A stretch of 6,238 bases of DNA. Source: an uncultured Magnetococcales bacterium (GTDB lineage: Bacteria > Pseudomonadota > Magnetococcia > Magnetococcales > Magnetaquicoccaceae). Positions 1-4,771 of the stretch are shown in pieces. The stretch lies in the NCBI GenBank assembly GCA_903913345.1, contig CAIWLA010000008.1:1-6238 (forward strand), in the 5' to 3' direction. The notes below the pieces were generated by a model, which saw nothing but the letters and a program-made list of their open reading frames with translations, did no database searches and had not been told where the DNA came from. Numbering within the stretch: the first letter of the stretch is position 1; every line of letters starts with the position of its first letter. A program made the position numbers and the translations under genes.

Positions 1-1069
1 CCGGTTCCTGCCAGAATTGCAGGTTGGCAAAGGTGGCATTCTCCCGCATCGGGGCGTTTTGCAACTCGGAATCGAAGGAATCCGCCCCGTCGCGGGCACG
101 GATTTTCATCAAGGCCGCGATGGGGCGCACACCGGGCCAGGAGACCACCGCCCCGGCCTCCATGGCCTTGCGGTGGGTGCCAAAAAAGCCATCCGCCGCC
201 GCATCGCCCTCGATCCGCAGCATCCCCTCCCATTGCTCCCAGAGATCCATGCGGTCTGGCCAGCGGATGATGGCGGCAAACCGCTTGGACTCCCACATCG
301 GATCCCGCAACAGGCGGGACAGCAGAGAGTCGTGATGCAGGACCGTGCCGATCACCACCACATTCATGGAATCGTCGGGGGGGCCAAGTTTCAGCACCGC
401 TTTCTTGAACCAGTTTTCCAGCTTGTCACGCTGGGTGCGGGACTGGACGTTTTCATCATTTTCCAGGTCGTCACAGACCACCAGGTCGGGACGATGCGGC
501 CCGTGACGCAGACCACGCATCCGCTTGCCAGAGCCGAACACCTCAATCTTGATACCATTCGCCGTCAGGATCACATTCTCCCGCCATAACGCCCCCTGAC
601 CGCCAGCCTTGGGAAAATCCATGGCCAGTCGGGGGTTGGCCTCCAGTTCCGCCTTGACGGCTTCCAACATGGTGGCGGCCTGCTCGTAGGCGTCCATGAT
701 GATGAGGGCATACCGGCTGCGCTTCATCATCACCCGCCACAAGATATAAATCTGCGAACAGATAGTGGATTTGGCCTCGCCACGCGGGGCGGCGATGGCC
801 AGATGGGCACCGGAACCCTCCCCGGTGCCCAATCGGGCGAGCCGCTCGAAAAGAAATGTGTGCAAAACACTCTGATGGGCGGTCACAAAATGCGGAAAAT
901 AGGTTTTGGCAAAAAATTCAAAGCTCTTGGTGGCCCGCTGCTGGCGTTTGGCGGCGGCGGTGGGGTCCGGGTCAAACCCGTCCACATCCGCCTCAATCTT
1001 GCGGCGGTACTCGGCGGCGAACTGGGCCAATTCGGAAGAGAATGCCTTGCGCGTCAATGAATCAGCCAT
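1..1069 (-). CDS. Phage terminase large subunit (partial, C-terminus beyond window)
   Basis: This is the ATPase/nuclease motor that packages phage DNA into the prohead. The frame is open from ATG at 1069 to the window edge, giving 356 codons with no stop. Visible ATPase motifs are a Walker A of the terminase type (APRGEAKST, residues 94-102), a Walker B (LVVCDDLE, about 196-203) and a coupling motif (VVVIGT, about 237-242). The region around 332-340 (FDSELQNAP) resembles the linker to the RNase H-like nuclease domain in this family, which would lie mostly outside the window. The start overlaps the end of the DUF1804 small terminase gene by 8 nt, which implies translational coupling. GAGAG lies just upstream. 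The gene order (small then large subunit, after the lysis genes) fits Mu-like phages. Confidence 0.93.
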   Translation of the reverse strand, partial: MADSLTRKAFSSELAQFAAEYRRKIEADVDGFDPDPTAAAKRQQRATKSFEFFAKTYFPHFVTAHQSVLHTFLFERLARLGTGEGSGAHLAIAAPRGEAKSTICSQIYILWRVMMKRSRYALIIMDAYEQAATMLEAVKAELEANPRLAMDFPKAGGQGALWRENVILTANGIKIEVFGSGKRMRGLRHGPHRPDLVVCDDLENDENVQSRTQRDKLENWFKKAVLKLGPPDDSMNVVVIGTVLHHDSLLSRLLRDPMWESKRFAAIIRWPDRMDLWEQWEGMLRIEGDAAADGFFGTHRKAMEAGAVVSWPGVRPIAALMKIRARDGADSFDSELQNAPMRENATFANLQFWQEP

Positions 1070-1547
1070 ATTCTCTCGCCAGTTGGTTGCCAAACGGCTC
1101 CAGCATTTCCATGAATGCCGAGGCCAGATCGGGATGGTGATTGCGGACGAATTCGCCTTGCAGGCGCAACACCTCCATGGCGACCCCCAACCGGGACAAC
1201 TTGGGAGCCGCCCCACTCAACCCCCGCATGGTCTTGCTGAGCGAATCCGTCAGGGAAGCCATCAGTTGAACCTGCTCCTCGGCGGGTTTGTCGCGCACAT
1301 TTCGGGTGACCTCATCCAGCAACTCCAGAAAATTGCCCAGAATTTTCTGTACCAGTTCTTCGTGGCCACCAGAGGCCAGATTCCGGGCCGCCCGCAACCG
1401 ATCCCAATCTTCCGTGCCGGTCGCGGCCTTCTTCCATGCGCGGACGGTCGCCTCGGCCACCCCGATCTGCTGAGCGACCAGCGTCAAGGTCGCGCCAGTG
1501 ATATACGCCTCGCGCGCCTGGATTTTTCTGCCGGGATGGTAAGCCAT
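1062..1547 (-). CDS. DUF1804 family protein, putative terminase small subunit
   Basis: A 161-residue protein. Residues about 18-42 form a helix-turn-helix (GATLTLVAQQIGVAEATVRA), followed by WDRLRAARNLASGG, which matches the DUF1804 pattern found next to the large terminase of Mu-like phages. The family is thought to recognise phage DNA for packaging. The rest is helical and acidic/hydrophobic, as expected for an oligomerisation region. ATG at 1547 is chosen over the in-frame TTG at 1550 because it forms a TGATG junction with the stop of the preceding gene, with an AGGT motif a few bases upstream. Its own stop lies inside the first codons of the large terminase. The assignment to the small-terminase role comes from family knowledge and position. 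Confidence 0.85.
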   Translation of the reverse strand: MAYHPGRKIQAREAYITGATLTLVAQQIGVAEATVRAWKKAATGTEDWDRLRAARNLASGGHEELVQKILGNFLELLDEVTRNVRDKPAEEQVQLMASLTDSLSKTMRGLSGAAPKLSRLGVAMEVLRLQGEFVRNHHPDLASAFMEMLEPFGNQLAREYG

Positions 1548-1774
1548 CAAGACCTCATCATGCTCGTTTTGATGTATTCCACGGTCAGCGTGACCAGACC
1601 AGCCGCCACCCCGCCACCCAGGACGGAATGAACGGCCACTTTTTGCTCCAGTTTACCCATTCGCGACTCAACCCTGCCCAGCGACTCTCCGTGGAGCGTC
1701 TGAGTCGCCTTGATCCCGTCCAGTGTGCCCGCGATTTGGCCAAGCCTTTCAGCAATATCAACCTCTCTGCTCAT
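1547..1774 (-). CDS. Small coiled-coil protein with C-terminal membrane segment, possible lysis accessory
   Basis: A 75-residue protein with a heptad-like helical N-terminus (about residues 4-46) and a single hydrophobic segment at about 47-67 (VAVHSVLGGGVAAGLVTLTV), followed by a short basic tail. This layout resembles small XhlA-like or holin-associated proteins, but I recognise no specific family. ATG at 1774 is preferred because GGAGG sits just upstream. A start at 1795 would add seven residues inside the endolysin gene and lacks a clear ribosome binding site. It follows the endolysin stop by one nucleotide and overlaps the DUF1804 start by one. Its position directly after a GH24 endolysin suggests a lysis role (inference). 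It does not look like a typical Rz/Rz1 spanin pair. Confidence 0.75.
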   Translation of the reverse strand: MSREVDIAERLGQIAGTLDGIKATQTLHGESLGRVESRMGKLEQKVAVHSVLGGGVAAGLVTLTVEYIKTSMMRS

Positions 1775-1775
1775 C

Positions 1776-2261
1776 TCAACCTCCCTGATTCCCATCCGGG
1801 TTGGTGCCCTGGATAAACAGGGTCATCTCGGCCTTCCGGCGTTTGACCAGGCCGGGCAGGGTTTTTTTCACCCCGCCCACCGTGGCTTTGACCCACACGC
1901 CAAACTCATTGGCCGCCCCCATATAATCCCCCGCGTTCAGCTTTTTCAGCAGGGTGCTTTTGGCCAGATTGCCGGACCCCAAATTGAAGGTAAAACTGAC
2001 CAGGGCACCAAACTGCTCGTTGGAGAGATTGACGGTGACGAGCCGCTCGACCGCCGCCGCCGCTTCGGCCAGATCCTGCCGCAGCAGATCGTCAGCCTCC
2101 GCGCGGGTGATGGTCTTGTGTCCGACATCCGCCGCCGCCACCCCTTTGGTGTGGCCGAAACCAATAGTGGGCACCCCAGCCGGGCAGAAATAGGCGACCG
2201 GGTAAAACCCTTCCGCATCCCCGACCAGACCAACCGCCGCTTGACAGACAGAACGAGGCAT
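1776..2261 (-). CDS. Phage endolysin, GH24 (T4-type) lysozyme
   Basis: A 161-residue muramidase that would cleave the glycan strands of peptidoglycan at lysis. The catalytic signature E-x8-C-x5-T is visible: E17, C26 and T32 within AEGFYPVAYFCPAGVPTIG, followed by GFGHT. Cysteine at the second position, where T4 lysozyme has Asp, is common in P1 Lyz and R21-type enzymes. The C-terminal LPGLVKRRKAEMTLF matches the conserved GL..RR..E..LF end of the family. The N-terminus is short and only weakly hydrophobic (about residues 8-13), so I see no signal peptide or clear SAR anchor. That implies export through a holin, and a holin candidate lies immediately upstream. ATG at 2261 has AAGGAG eight bases upstream. 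An A7 run occurs in the coding strand near 1862-1868 without disturbing the frame. Confidence 0.95.
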   Translation of the reverse strand: MPRSVCQAAVGLVGDAEGFYPVAYFCPAGVPTIGFGHTKGVAAADVGHKTITRAEADDLLRQDLAEAAAAVERLVTVNLSNEQFGALVSFTFNLGSGNLAKSTLLKKLNAGDYMGAANEFGVWVKATVGGVKKTLPGLVKRRKAEMTLFIQGTNPDGNQGG

Positions 2262-2294
2262 GGTTATCTCTCCTTGTTATTGTTTTTCAACCGC

Positions 2295-2558
2295 TTAACG
2301 GGCGGCAGATTGGGATGGGGAACTGGCCCCCGTGAAGACGGCAAACGCATCTTTGACCAGGCTGTATCCCTGATTGACCAGGGTGGTCAGGATCGCGACA
2401 CCCACCTGGTCTTTTGGGATTCCAAACCAAAAGACACCGCCAGCGATCAACAGGAACCCCCCGAAAGCCAGGTAGGCCAGCCGTTCAGCCGTCCGGTCGT
2501 GGGGAGCCGTCGTCATCACCTGCTTCGCCGCCTGGTCCTGGCTTTCAGGGGTCTCCAT
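2295..2558 (-). CDS. Putative holin / small membrane protein
   Basis: An 87-residue protein with a soluble charged N-terminus, a strong transmembrane helix at about 27-47 (LAYLAFGGFLLIAGGVFWFG) and a second, weaker hydrophobic stretch at about 51-75, ending in a polar Ser-rich tail. The size, membrane topology and position just before a cytoplasmic GH24 endolysin make a holin the best guess, although I cannot place it in a named holin family. ATG at 2558 is chosen because GGGG lies about eight bases upstream and the previous gene stops 5 nt before it. A longer in-frame reading from 2612 would run through the end of the preceding gene. The gene ends 33 nt before the endolysin start. Confidence 0.72.
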   Translation of the reverse strand: METPESQDQAAKQVMTTAPHDRTAERLAYLAFGGFLLIAGGVFWFGIPKDQVGVAILTTLVNQGYSLVKDAFAVFTGASSPSQSAAR

Positions 2559-2563
2559 GGGAA

Positions 2564-2866
2564 TTACCCCTGCACCGTAGGGGTGTCGTCGGCAGGCAGA
2601 ACCACCGGCCACTTTTCCAGCAACACCTTGAGCGAGGCCGTGACGACCTCAGCCGCCGCCACCTGGACCCGGATCTGTTCCAGCAGTTCCGACTGGGTGG
2701 TGAGCGCGTCCAGGTGGGCCTGGGCAGGCTCGATATGGCTTTTCAATTGATCCCATTGCTCCTGGGTGCATTGCACCAGGAGTTGTCCGTCCCGGACGAA
2801 CGGCCCGGAGGGATCGGCGACGAGAGAGAGGGCGGCGGAAAGCAAAGAGAGCAAAGGCAAAGGCAT
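2564..2866 (-). CDS. Hypothetical protein with hydrophobic N-terminus, first gene of the lysis cassette
   Basis: A 100-residue protein of no family I recognise. The first 17 residues (MPLPLLSLLSAALSLVA) form a hydrophobic segment that could be a signal peptide or membrane anchor. The remainder is mostly helical and polar, with a possible coiled coil at about 38-90. ATG at 2866 is preferred because GGAG lies nine bases upstream. ATG at 2875 is directly adjacent to that GGAG and so is poorly spaced. It opens a run of closely spaced genes leading to the holin candidate and endolysin, so a role at the envelope during lysis is plausible but inferred only from position. Confidence 0.7.
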   Translation of the reverse strand: MPLPLLSLLSAALSLVADPSGPFVRDGQLLVQCTQEQWDQLKSHIEPAQAHLDALTTQSELLEQIRVQVAAAEVVTASLKVLLEKWPVVLPADDTPTVQG

Positions 2867-3015
2867 GATGGTCATCTCCAATTTTCAAACGGTGGAATGA
2901 GAAGTAACGTCCAGCGTCATCAGATGTACCATTCCTGCAGGGGGGTTTCACCCGGAAGGGCTTCACGTTGTGGGACCAGACCGGTCCAAAGTTGGACCGG
3001 TCTGGTGGTGGGTAC
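2867..3015. other. Intergenic region between the control island and the lysis cassette
   Basis: A 149-nt gap, the largest apparently non-coding stretch downstream of rha. It contains the 32-bp palindrome at 2975-3006 and a small GGGT/ACCC hairpin near 2944-2954. This would be a logical place for a Mor-type activated promoter driving lysis and late genes. I cannot point to convincing -35 and -10 hexamers, and activator-dependent Mu promoters often lack a good -35. A 15-codon ORF reading out of this gap has no support. Confidence 0.5.
2975..3006. repeat. Perfect 15-bp inverted repeat (operator or terminator hairpin)
   Basis: ACCAGACCGGTCCAA is followed, after AG, by its exact reverse complement, giving a 32-bp near-perfect palindrome. 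It begins 10 nt beyond the stop of the small gene at 3016. As RNA it would form a very stable 15-bp stem on either strand. There is no U-tract next to it on either strand, so it is not a textbook intrinsic terminator. Each arm itself contains the palindrome ACCGGT, a layout also seen in operators for dimeric regulators. Confidence 0.85.
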
Positions 3016-3213
3016 CTACCGGGCCGGATGCAGCACGGCCTGCAGGGCACTGGCCTCCAGGCGGTTCAGGAGGGTCAGCAGCGACCCCCACAATTCCATA
3101 TCCTGCCCATCGCCATCGCCGGAGAGAACCTTGGCGATCAGTTGGTGGGCAGTCTGGACCTGGACGAGGACGACCCTGGCCTCTGGTGCGGGGATGACGA
3201 GAAGGTTGCTCAT
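3016..3213 (-). CDS. Small hypothetical protein translationally coupled to rha
   Basis: A 65-residue protein without a recognised domain. It is rich in Val, Leu and Ala, with a beta-like start (LLVIPAPEARVVLVQVQTAH) and a helical C-terminal half. Its ATG overlaps the rha stop in an ATGA junction, and GAGGTGG lies a few bases upstream, so it is very likely translated together with rha. It stops 10 nt before the 32-bp palindrome, so the two genes look like one transcription unit under the antisense-RNA leader. The function is unknown. Confidence 0.65.
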   Translation of the reverse strand: MSNLLVIPAPEARVVLVQVQTAHQLIAKVLSGDGDGQDMELWGSLLTLLNRLEASALQAVLHPAR

Positions 3214-4043
3214 GACACCACCTCGATCGCCGACTGCATCGCCAGCACCGCCAGCACTGCAGGGGGCAACTCCTGGTGCAATCGACGCTGTTCAATCTGG
3301 TCGAACGCTTCGAAGACGCGCTTCTTGAGATAGGCCAGATGGTCAGGCCCATCCTCTCCAAACTCCGGCAACCGCCATTGATGCGTCAGCATGGTAAAGC
3401 CGCTACGGGTCATGTAAAAGTAGGGAAGCTCCCTCTTGAAACGGTCCTTATAACTCCACCACCAAAATTGCTGATCCTCAAACCTGGAAAGCGCAGGGTT
3501 GGTGCGCAGTTGCTTTAACAGCGGAAAATGCGGACGATCGAACAGCCGGGCCAGATCCTGGGAACTGATCACCGGCACCACCTCGCCGCAAGAGCTGCGA
3601 TGCTCCGAAGTAAACCCGAAGTCAATCCTGCGATGGTCCACTATCACGGTGACGAATTGCATCGCATCGATTGGCGGCGTCTCGCTGGACTCCTCCTCCG
3701 GGCTGGCCGGGATGGCCTGCCCACGCAGGGCGGCCTCCATGCGGTTGAACTCAGCCATATAGGCCAACTTCCATTCCATGGCCGTCTTGCCGGTAAATCC
3801 AAAAGCCAGAATGGTGAAGCCGTCACGGGTCATTTCGAACGCGGACTGCTCCCTGTTCCTGTCGTCAATGTACGAGATCGGCGCAAAATTGCGCCGATTG
3901 AACTCTTCCGGGACTTCAAGATTACTGATTGCTCGCAGGACATCTTTGTGCTGCTTGTCGAAACATGCGGCGACATCGGTGGATTTCGCCATGGGACGGC
4001 CGTTGACCACGACCAGGGTGGGTGTGGGATCTTGGGTGTTCAT
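3210..4043 (-). CDS. rha: Rha-family phage regulatory protein with two Rha-like domains
   Basis: A 277-residue protein. Residues about 10-105 match the Rha pattern: a strand ending in the start of STDVAACFDKQHKDVLRAI, then FNRRNFAPISYIDDRNREQ, the hallmark MTRDGFTIL, and the C-terminal K..YMAEFNRME. Rha proteins are phage regulators/antirepressor-like proteins, known for interfering with growth in IHF-deficient hosts. Unusually, residues about 155-255 repeat the same order: SQDLARLFDRPHFPLLKQL, then FED..FWWWSYKDRFKRELP, then MTRSGFTML. ATG at 4043 is chosen because AAGGAG lies seven bases upstream and the Rha domain starts right after it. The open frame continues back to 4250, but that stretch is the structured leader. 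The Shine-Dalgarno is part of a predicted antisense-RNA target, so expression is probably repressed in the lysogen. Confidence 0.9.
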   Translation of the reverse strand: MNTQDPTPTLVVVNGRPMAKSTDVAACFDKQHKDVLRAISNLEVPEEFNRRNFAPISYIDDRNREQSAFEMTRDGFTILAFGFTGKTAMEWKLAYMAEFNRMEAALRGQAIPASPEEESSETPPIDAMQFVTVIVDHRRIDFGFTSEHRSSCGEVVPVISSQDLARLFDRPHFPLLKQLRTNPALSRFEDQQFWWWSYKDRFKRELPYFYMTRSGFTMLTHQWRLPEFGEDGPDHLAYLKKRVFEAFDQIEQRRLHQELPPAVLAVLAMQSAIEVVS

Positions 4044-4354
4044 TTTTGTGCTCCTTGTGTCGCGATTGGGATGGCCGGAGAACGGACGGTTTCGAAGCGT
4101 GCGGACTCCGGGGGTTCGAAACCCCACACAAGGTTGGGCAGCCACGCCTTTAGCCTTGCGGCCTGGACATGGACGTAGCTCCCCCGGAGTCGGACGATTA
4201 AGGGCAGATGATTGTTGCCACGAGGTAATGCGGGCACAAAAAATCGCCAACTGTCGGGGGCGGTTGACCGCCTTGTGTTGTGGAGGTTTCGAAGCTCCGG
4301 CAACGAGACTGCGACAGGTGGCAGAATATTGTCAAGGAAATTTCTATGGGCCAT
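4040..4354 (-). CDS. Doubtful 104-codon ORF overlapping the antisense-RNA leader
   Basis: An open frame from ATG at 4354 to a TGA that overlaps the rha ATG (ATGA). GGAG lies six bases before its start, and it begins two bases after the stop of the broken mor frame. On spacing alone it looks like a coupled gene. Against it: the product is Arg/Pro-rich with no recognisable domain. It runs through the inverted repeat, the internal antisense segments, the terminator-like sequence and both target sites of the predicted C4-type RNA, which explain the conservation and structure here. Similar leader-derived ORFs are sometimes annotated upstream of Icd/Ash-like prophage genes. It could be a leader peptide that couples translation to rha. 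I think a functional protein is less likely than an RNA leader. Confidence 0.25.
   Translation of the reverse strand: MAHRNFLDNILPPVAVSLPELRNLHNTRRSTAPDSWRFFVPALPRGNNHLPLIVRLRGSYVHVQAARLKAWLPNLVWGFEPPESARFETVRSPAIPIATQGAQK
4053..4096 (-). promoter_or_regulatory. Downstream antisense target sites a2/b2, overlapping the rha ribosome binding site
   Basis: On the transcribed strand TTCGAAACC (4096-4088) and ACACAAGG (4060-4053) are exact complements of two segments inside the 88-nt structured element just upstream. The second overlaps AAGGAG (4056-4051), the Shine-Dalgarno of rha. Pairing with the antisense RNA would cover the ribosome binding site and block rha translation, as the C4 RNA of P1 does for icd-ant. 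Confidence 0.7.
4104..4191 (-). ncRNA. Putative C4-type antisense immunity RNA
   Basis: An 88-nt element on the transcribed strand is closed by a perfect 11-bp stem, GACTCCGGGGG with CCCCCGGAGTC. Its interior can form a smaller imperfect stem (CAGG.CCGC with GCGUGGCUG). Near the 3' end it carries CCTTGTGT (4133-4126) and GGTTTCGAA (4123-4115). Both segments have exact complements 5' and 3' of the element, in antiparallel-compatible order. The size is close to the processed P1 C4 RNA (about 77 nt) and P4 CI RNA (about 69 nt). The position also matches: in the leader of an antirepressor-like gene, processed from the same transcript that it silences. The GGGGTT/AACCCC hairpin inside competes with the closing stem. 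A tRNA was considered because of the TTCGAA loop and rejected. No covariance search was possible. Confidence 0.72.
4238..4262 (-). terminator. Weak intrinsic terminator / attenuator candidate in the rha leader
   Basis: On the transcribed strand CGCC (4262-4259) and GGCG (4248-4245) flank a 10-nt loop and are followed by A and six T (4243-4238). The stem is only 4 bp, so this would be a weak terminator by itself. It sits between the upstream target sites and the C4-like element, where P4-type immunity acts by premature termination. The 5' arm is shared with a competing hairpin at 4259-4272. Confidence 0.4.
4259..4272 (-). promoter_or_regulatory. Competing (antiterminator-like) hairpin
   Basis: GGCGG TCAA CCGCC on the transcribed strand forms a compact 5-bp stem with a four-base loop. 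Its 3' arm is the 5' arm of the terminator candidate, and its 5' arm shares two G residues with the upstream antisense target b1. The two hairpins cannot form together, so binding of the antisense RNA to b1 could free the terminator. The pairing is seen in the sequence. The switching is inference. Confidence 0.4.
4271..4293 (-). promoter_or_regulatory. Upstream antisense target sites a1/b1
   Basis: TTCGAAACC (4293-4285) and ACACAAGG (4278-4271) on the transcribed strand repeat the same two words found at the rha ribosome binding site and are exact complements of the two segments in the C4-like RNA. The distance between the two words is shorter here (6 nt) than at the downstream copy (27 nt). 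In P1 and P4 the equivalent upstream copy serves processing or transcription control of the leader. Confidence 0.68.
4306..4335 (-). promoter_or_regulatory. Possible sigma70 promoter for the antisense leader
   Basis: A perfect -35 hexamer TTGACA (4335-4330) lies just upstream of the first target sites, where a constitutive leader promoter would be expected. The best -10 at a spacing of 18 is CAGTCT, which is poor, so the call rests mainly on the -35 and the position. Confidence 0.3.
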
Positions 4355-4355
4355 G

Positions 4356-4771
4356 TCATTCTCCAAAGTCAAAAGCGGGCTGGCGGCTGGCCGGTTCGGG
4401 CATTTTGTTCAAAATGGTGCGCACTTGCCGTTCGGTCAGGTGATATTTCAAGGCCAGCGTGGCGGCGGTGGTGCCGCCCGCATCATACTCCCCCGTGATC
4501 AGCCGATTGCGCGCACAGCGCAGCGCATCGGCCCCACGGGGGATATACAGCCGCTCGTTCTGGAAAAACTGGACGAGTTTTTGGGCCGCCTCGGCACCGA
4601 TGACCGCCACCAGGGGATGCCAAGGTTGAATTGCGACGGCACGGGCAATTCCGTGCCGCCGTAACGTACCGCCAAGGCCGTGGCGGCCGGCAGGCCGACC
4701 ACCTCCACCAACGCCCGCAACCGGGGCGAGAATTCGCAGACGGCGAAATCAGCGTCCAGGAGAGTGGTCAC
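4356..4771 (-). pseudogene. mor: Mor/C-family transcription activator, frame broken
   Basis: Mor activates the middle/late promoter of Mu-like phages by binding DNA with a C-terminal helix-turn-helix. Here the family pattern is split over two frames. From GTG 4771 the first frame gives RLRALVEVVGLPAATALAV, then RYGGTELPVPSQFNLG, typical of the N-terminal half. The next frame supplies HPLVAVIGAEAAQKLVQFFQ, RLYIPRG, RCARN and the helix-turn-helix ALKYHLTERQVRTIL. Joining them needs one missing base, or a -1 shift, near 4613-4625. The rejoined protein would be 138 residues, close to Mu Mor (129). Unshifted, the first frame continues as unrelated sequence to 4499. GTG 4771 overlaps the gp16 stop (GTGA) and has no strong ribosome binding site, so it is probably coupled. 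The break may be a mutation, a sequencing error or, less likely, frameshifting. Confidence 0.85.

Noticed and set aside
906..1631. Long plus-strand open frame of 241 codons opposite the terminase genes
   Set aside because: It lies antisense to DUF1804 and the large terminase, which have clear family motifs, and its product has no recognisable domain.
1862..1868. A7 run in the endolysin gene as a programmed frameshift site
   Set aside because: The zero frame continues to a normal GH24 C-terminus, the run is not in register with a standard slippery heptamer, and the shifted frame gives nothing recognisable.
1710..2750. Long plus-strand open frame of 346 codons
   Set aside because: It is the antisense shadow of the lysis genes, including the unmistakable GH24 endolysin, caused by high GC content.
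2889..2936. 15-codon ORF upstream of the lysis cassette
   Set aside because: It is too short, has no convincing ribosome binding site and has no similarity signal, so it cannot be told from chance.
2414..3328. Plus-strand open frame of 304 codons
   Set aside because: It runs across the palindrome and several minus-strand genes with good start sites, has low-complexity composition and has no domain.
4104..4191. Possible tRNA on the minus strand, suggested by the TTCGAA loop next to a GGGG/CCCC stem and a long closing stem
   Set aside because: The T-arm register puts a mismatch at the invariant 53-61 pair, no proper D-arm or 7-base anticodon loop with a 5-bp stem is visible, and the duplicated complementary words explain the sequence better.
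4044..4250. Extension of rha to an upstream start at 4250
   Set aside because: The extra 69 residues read through the antisense RNA and the rha ribosome binding site. ATG 4043 has a well-spaced AAGGAG and sits right before the Rha domain.
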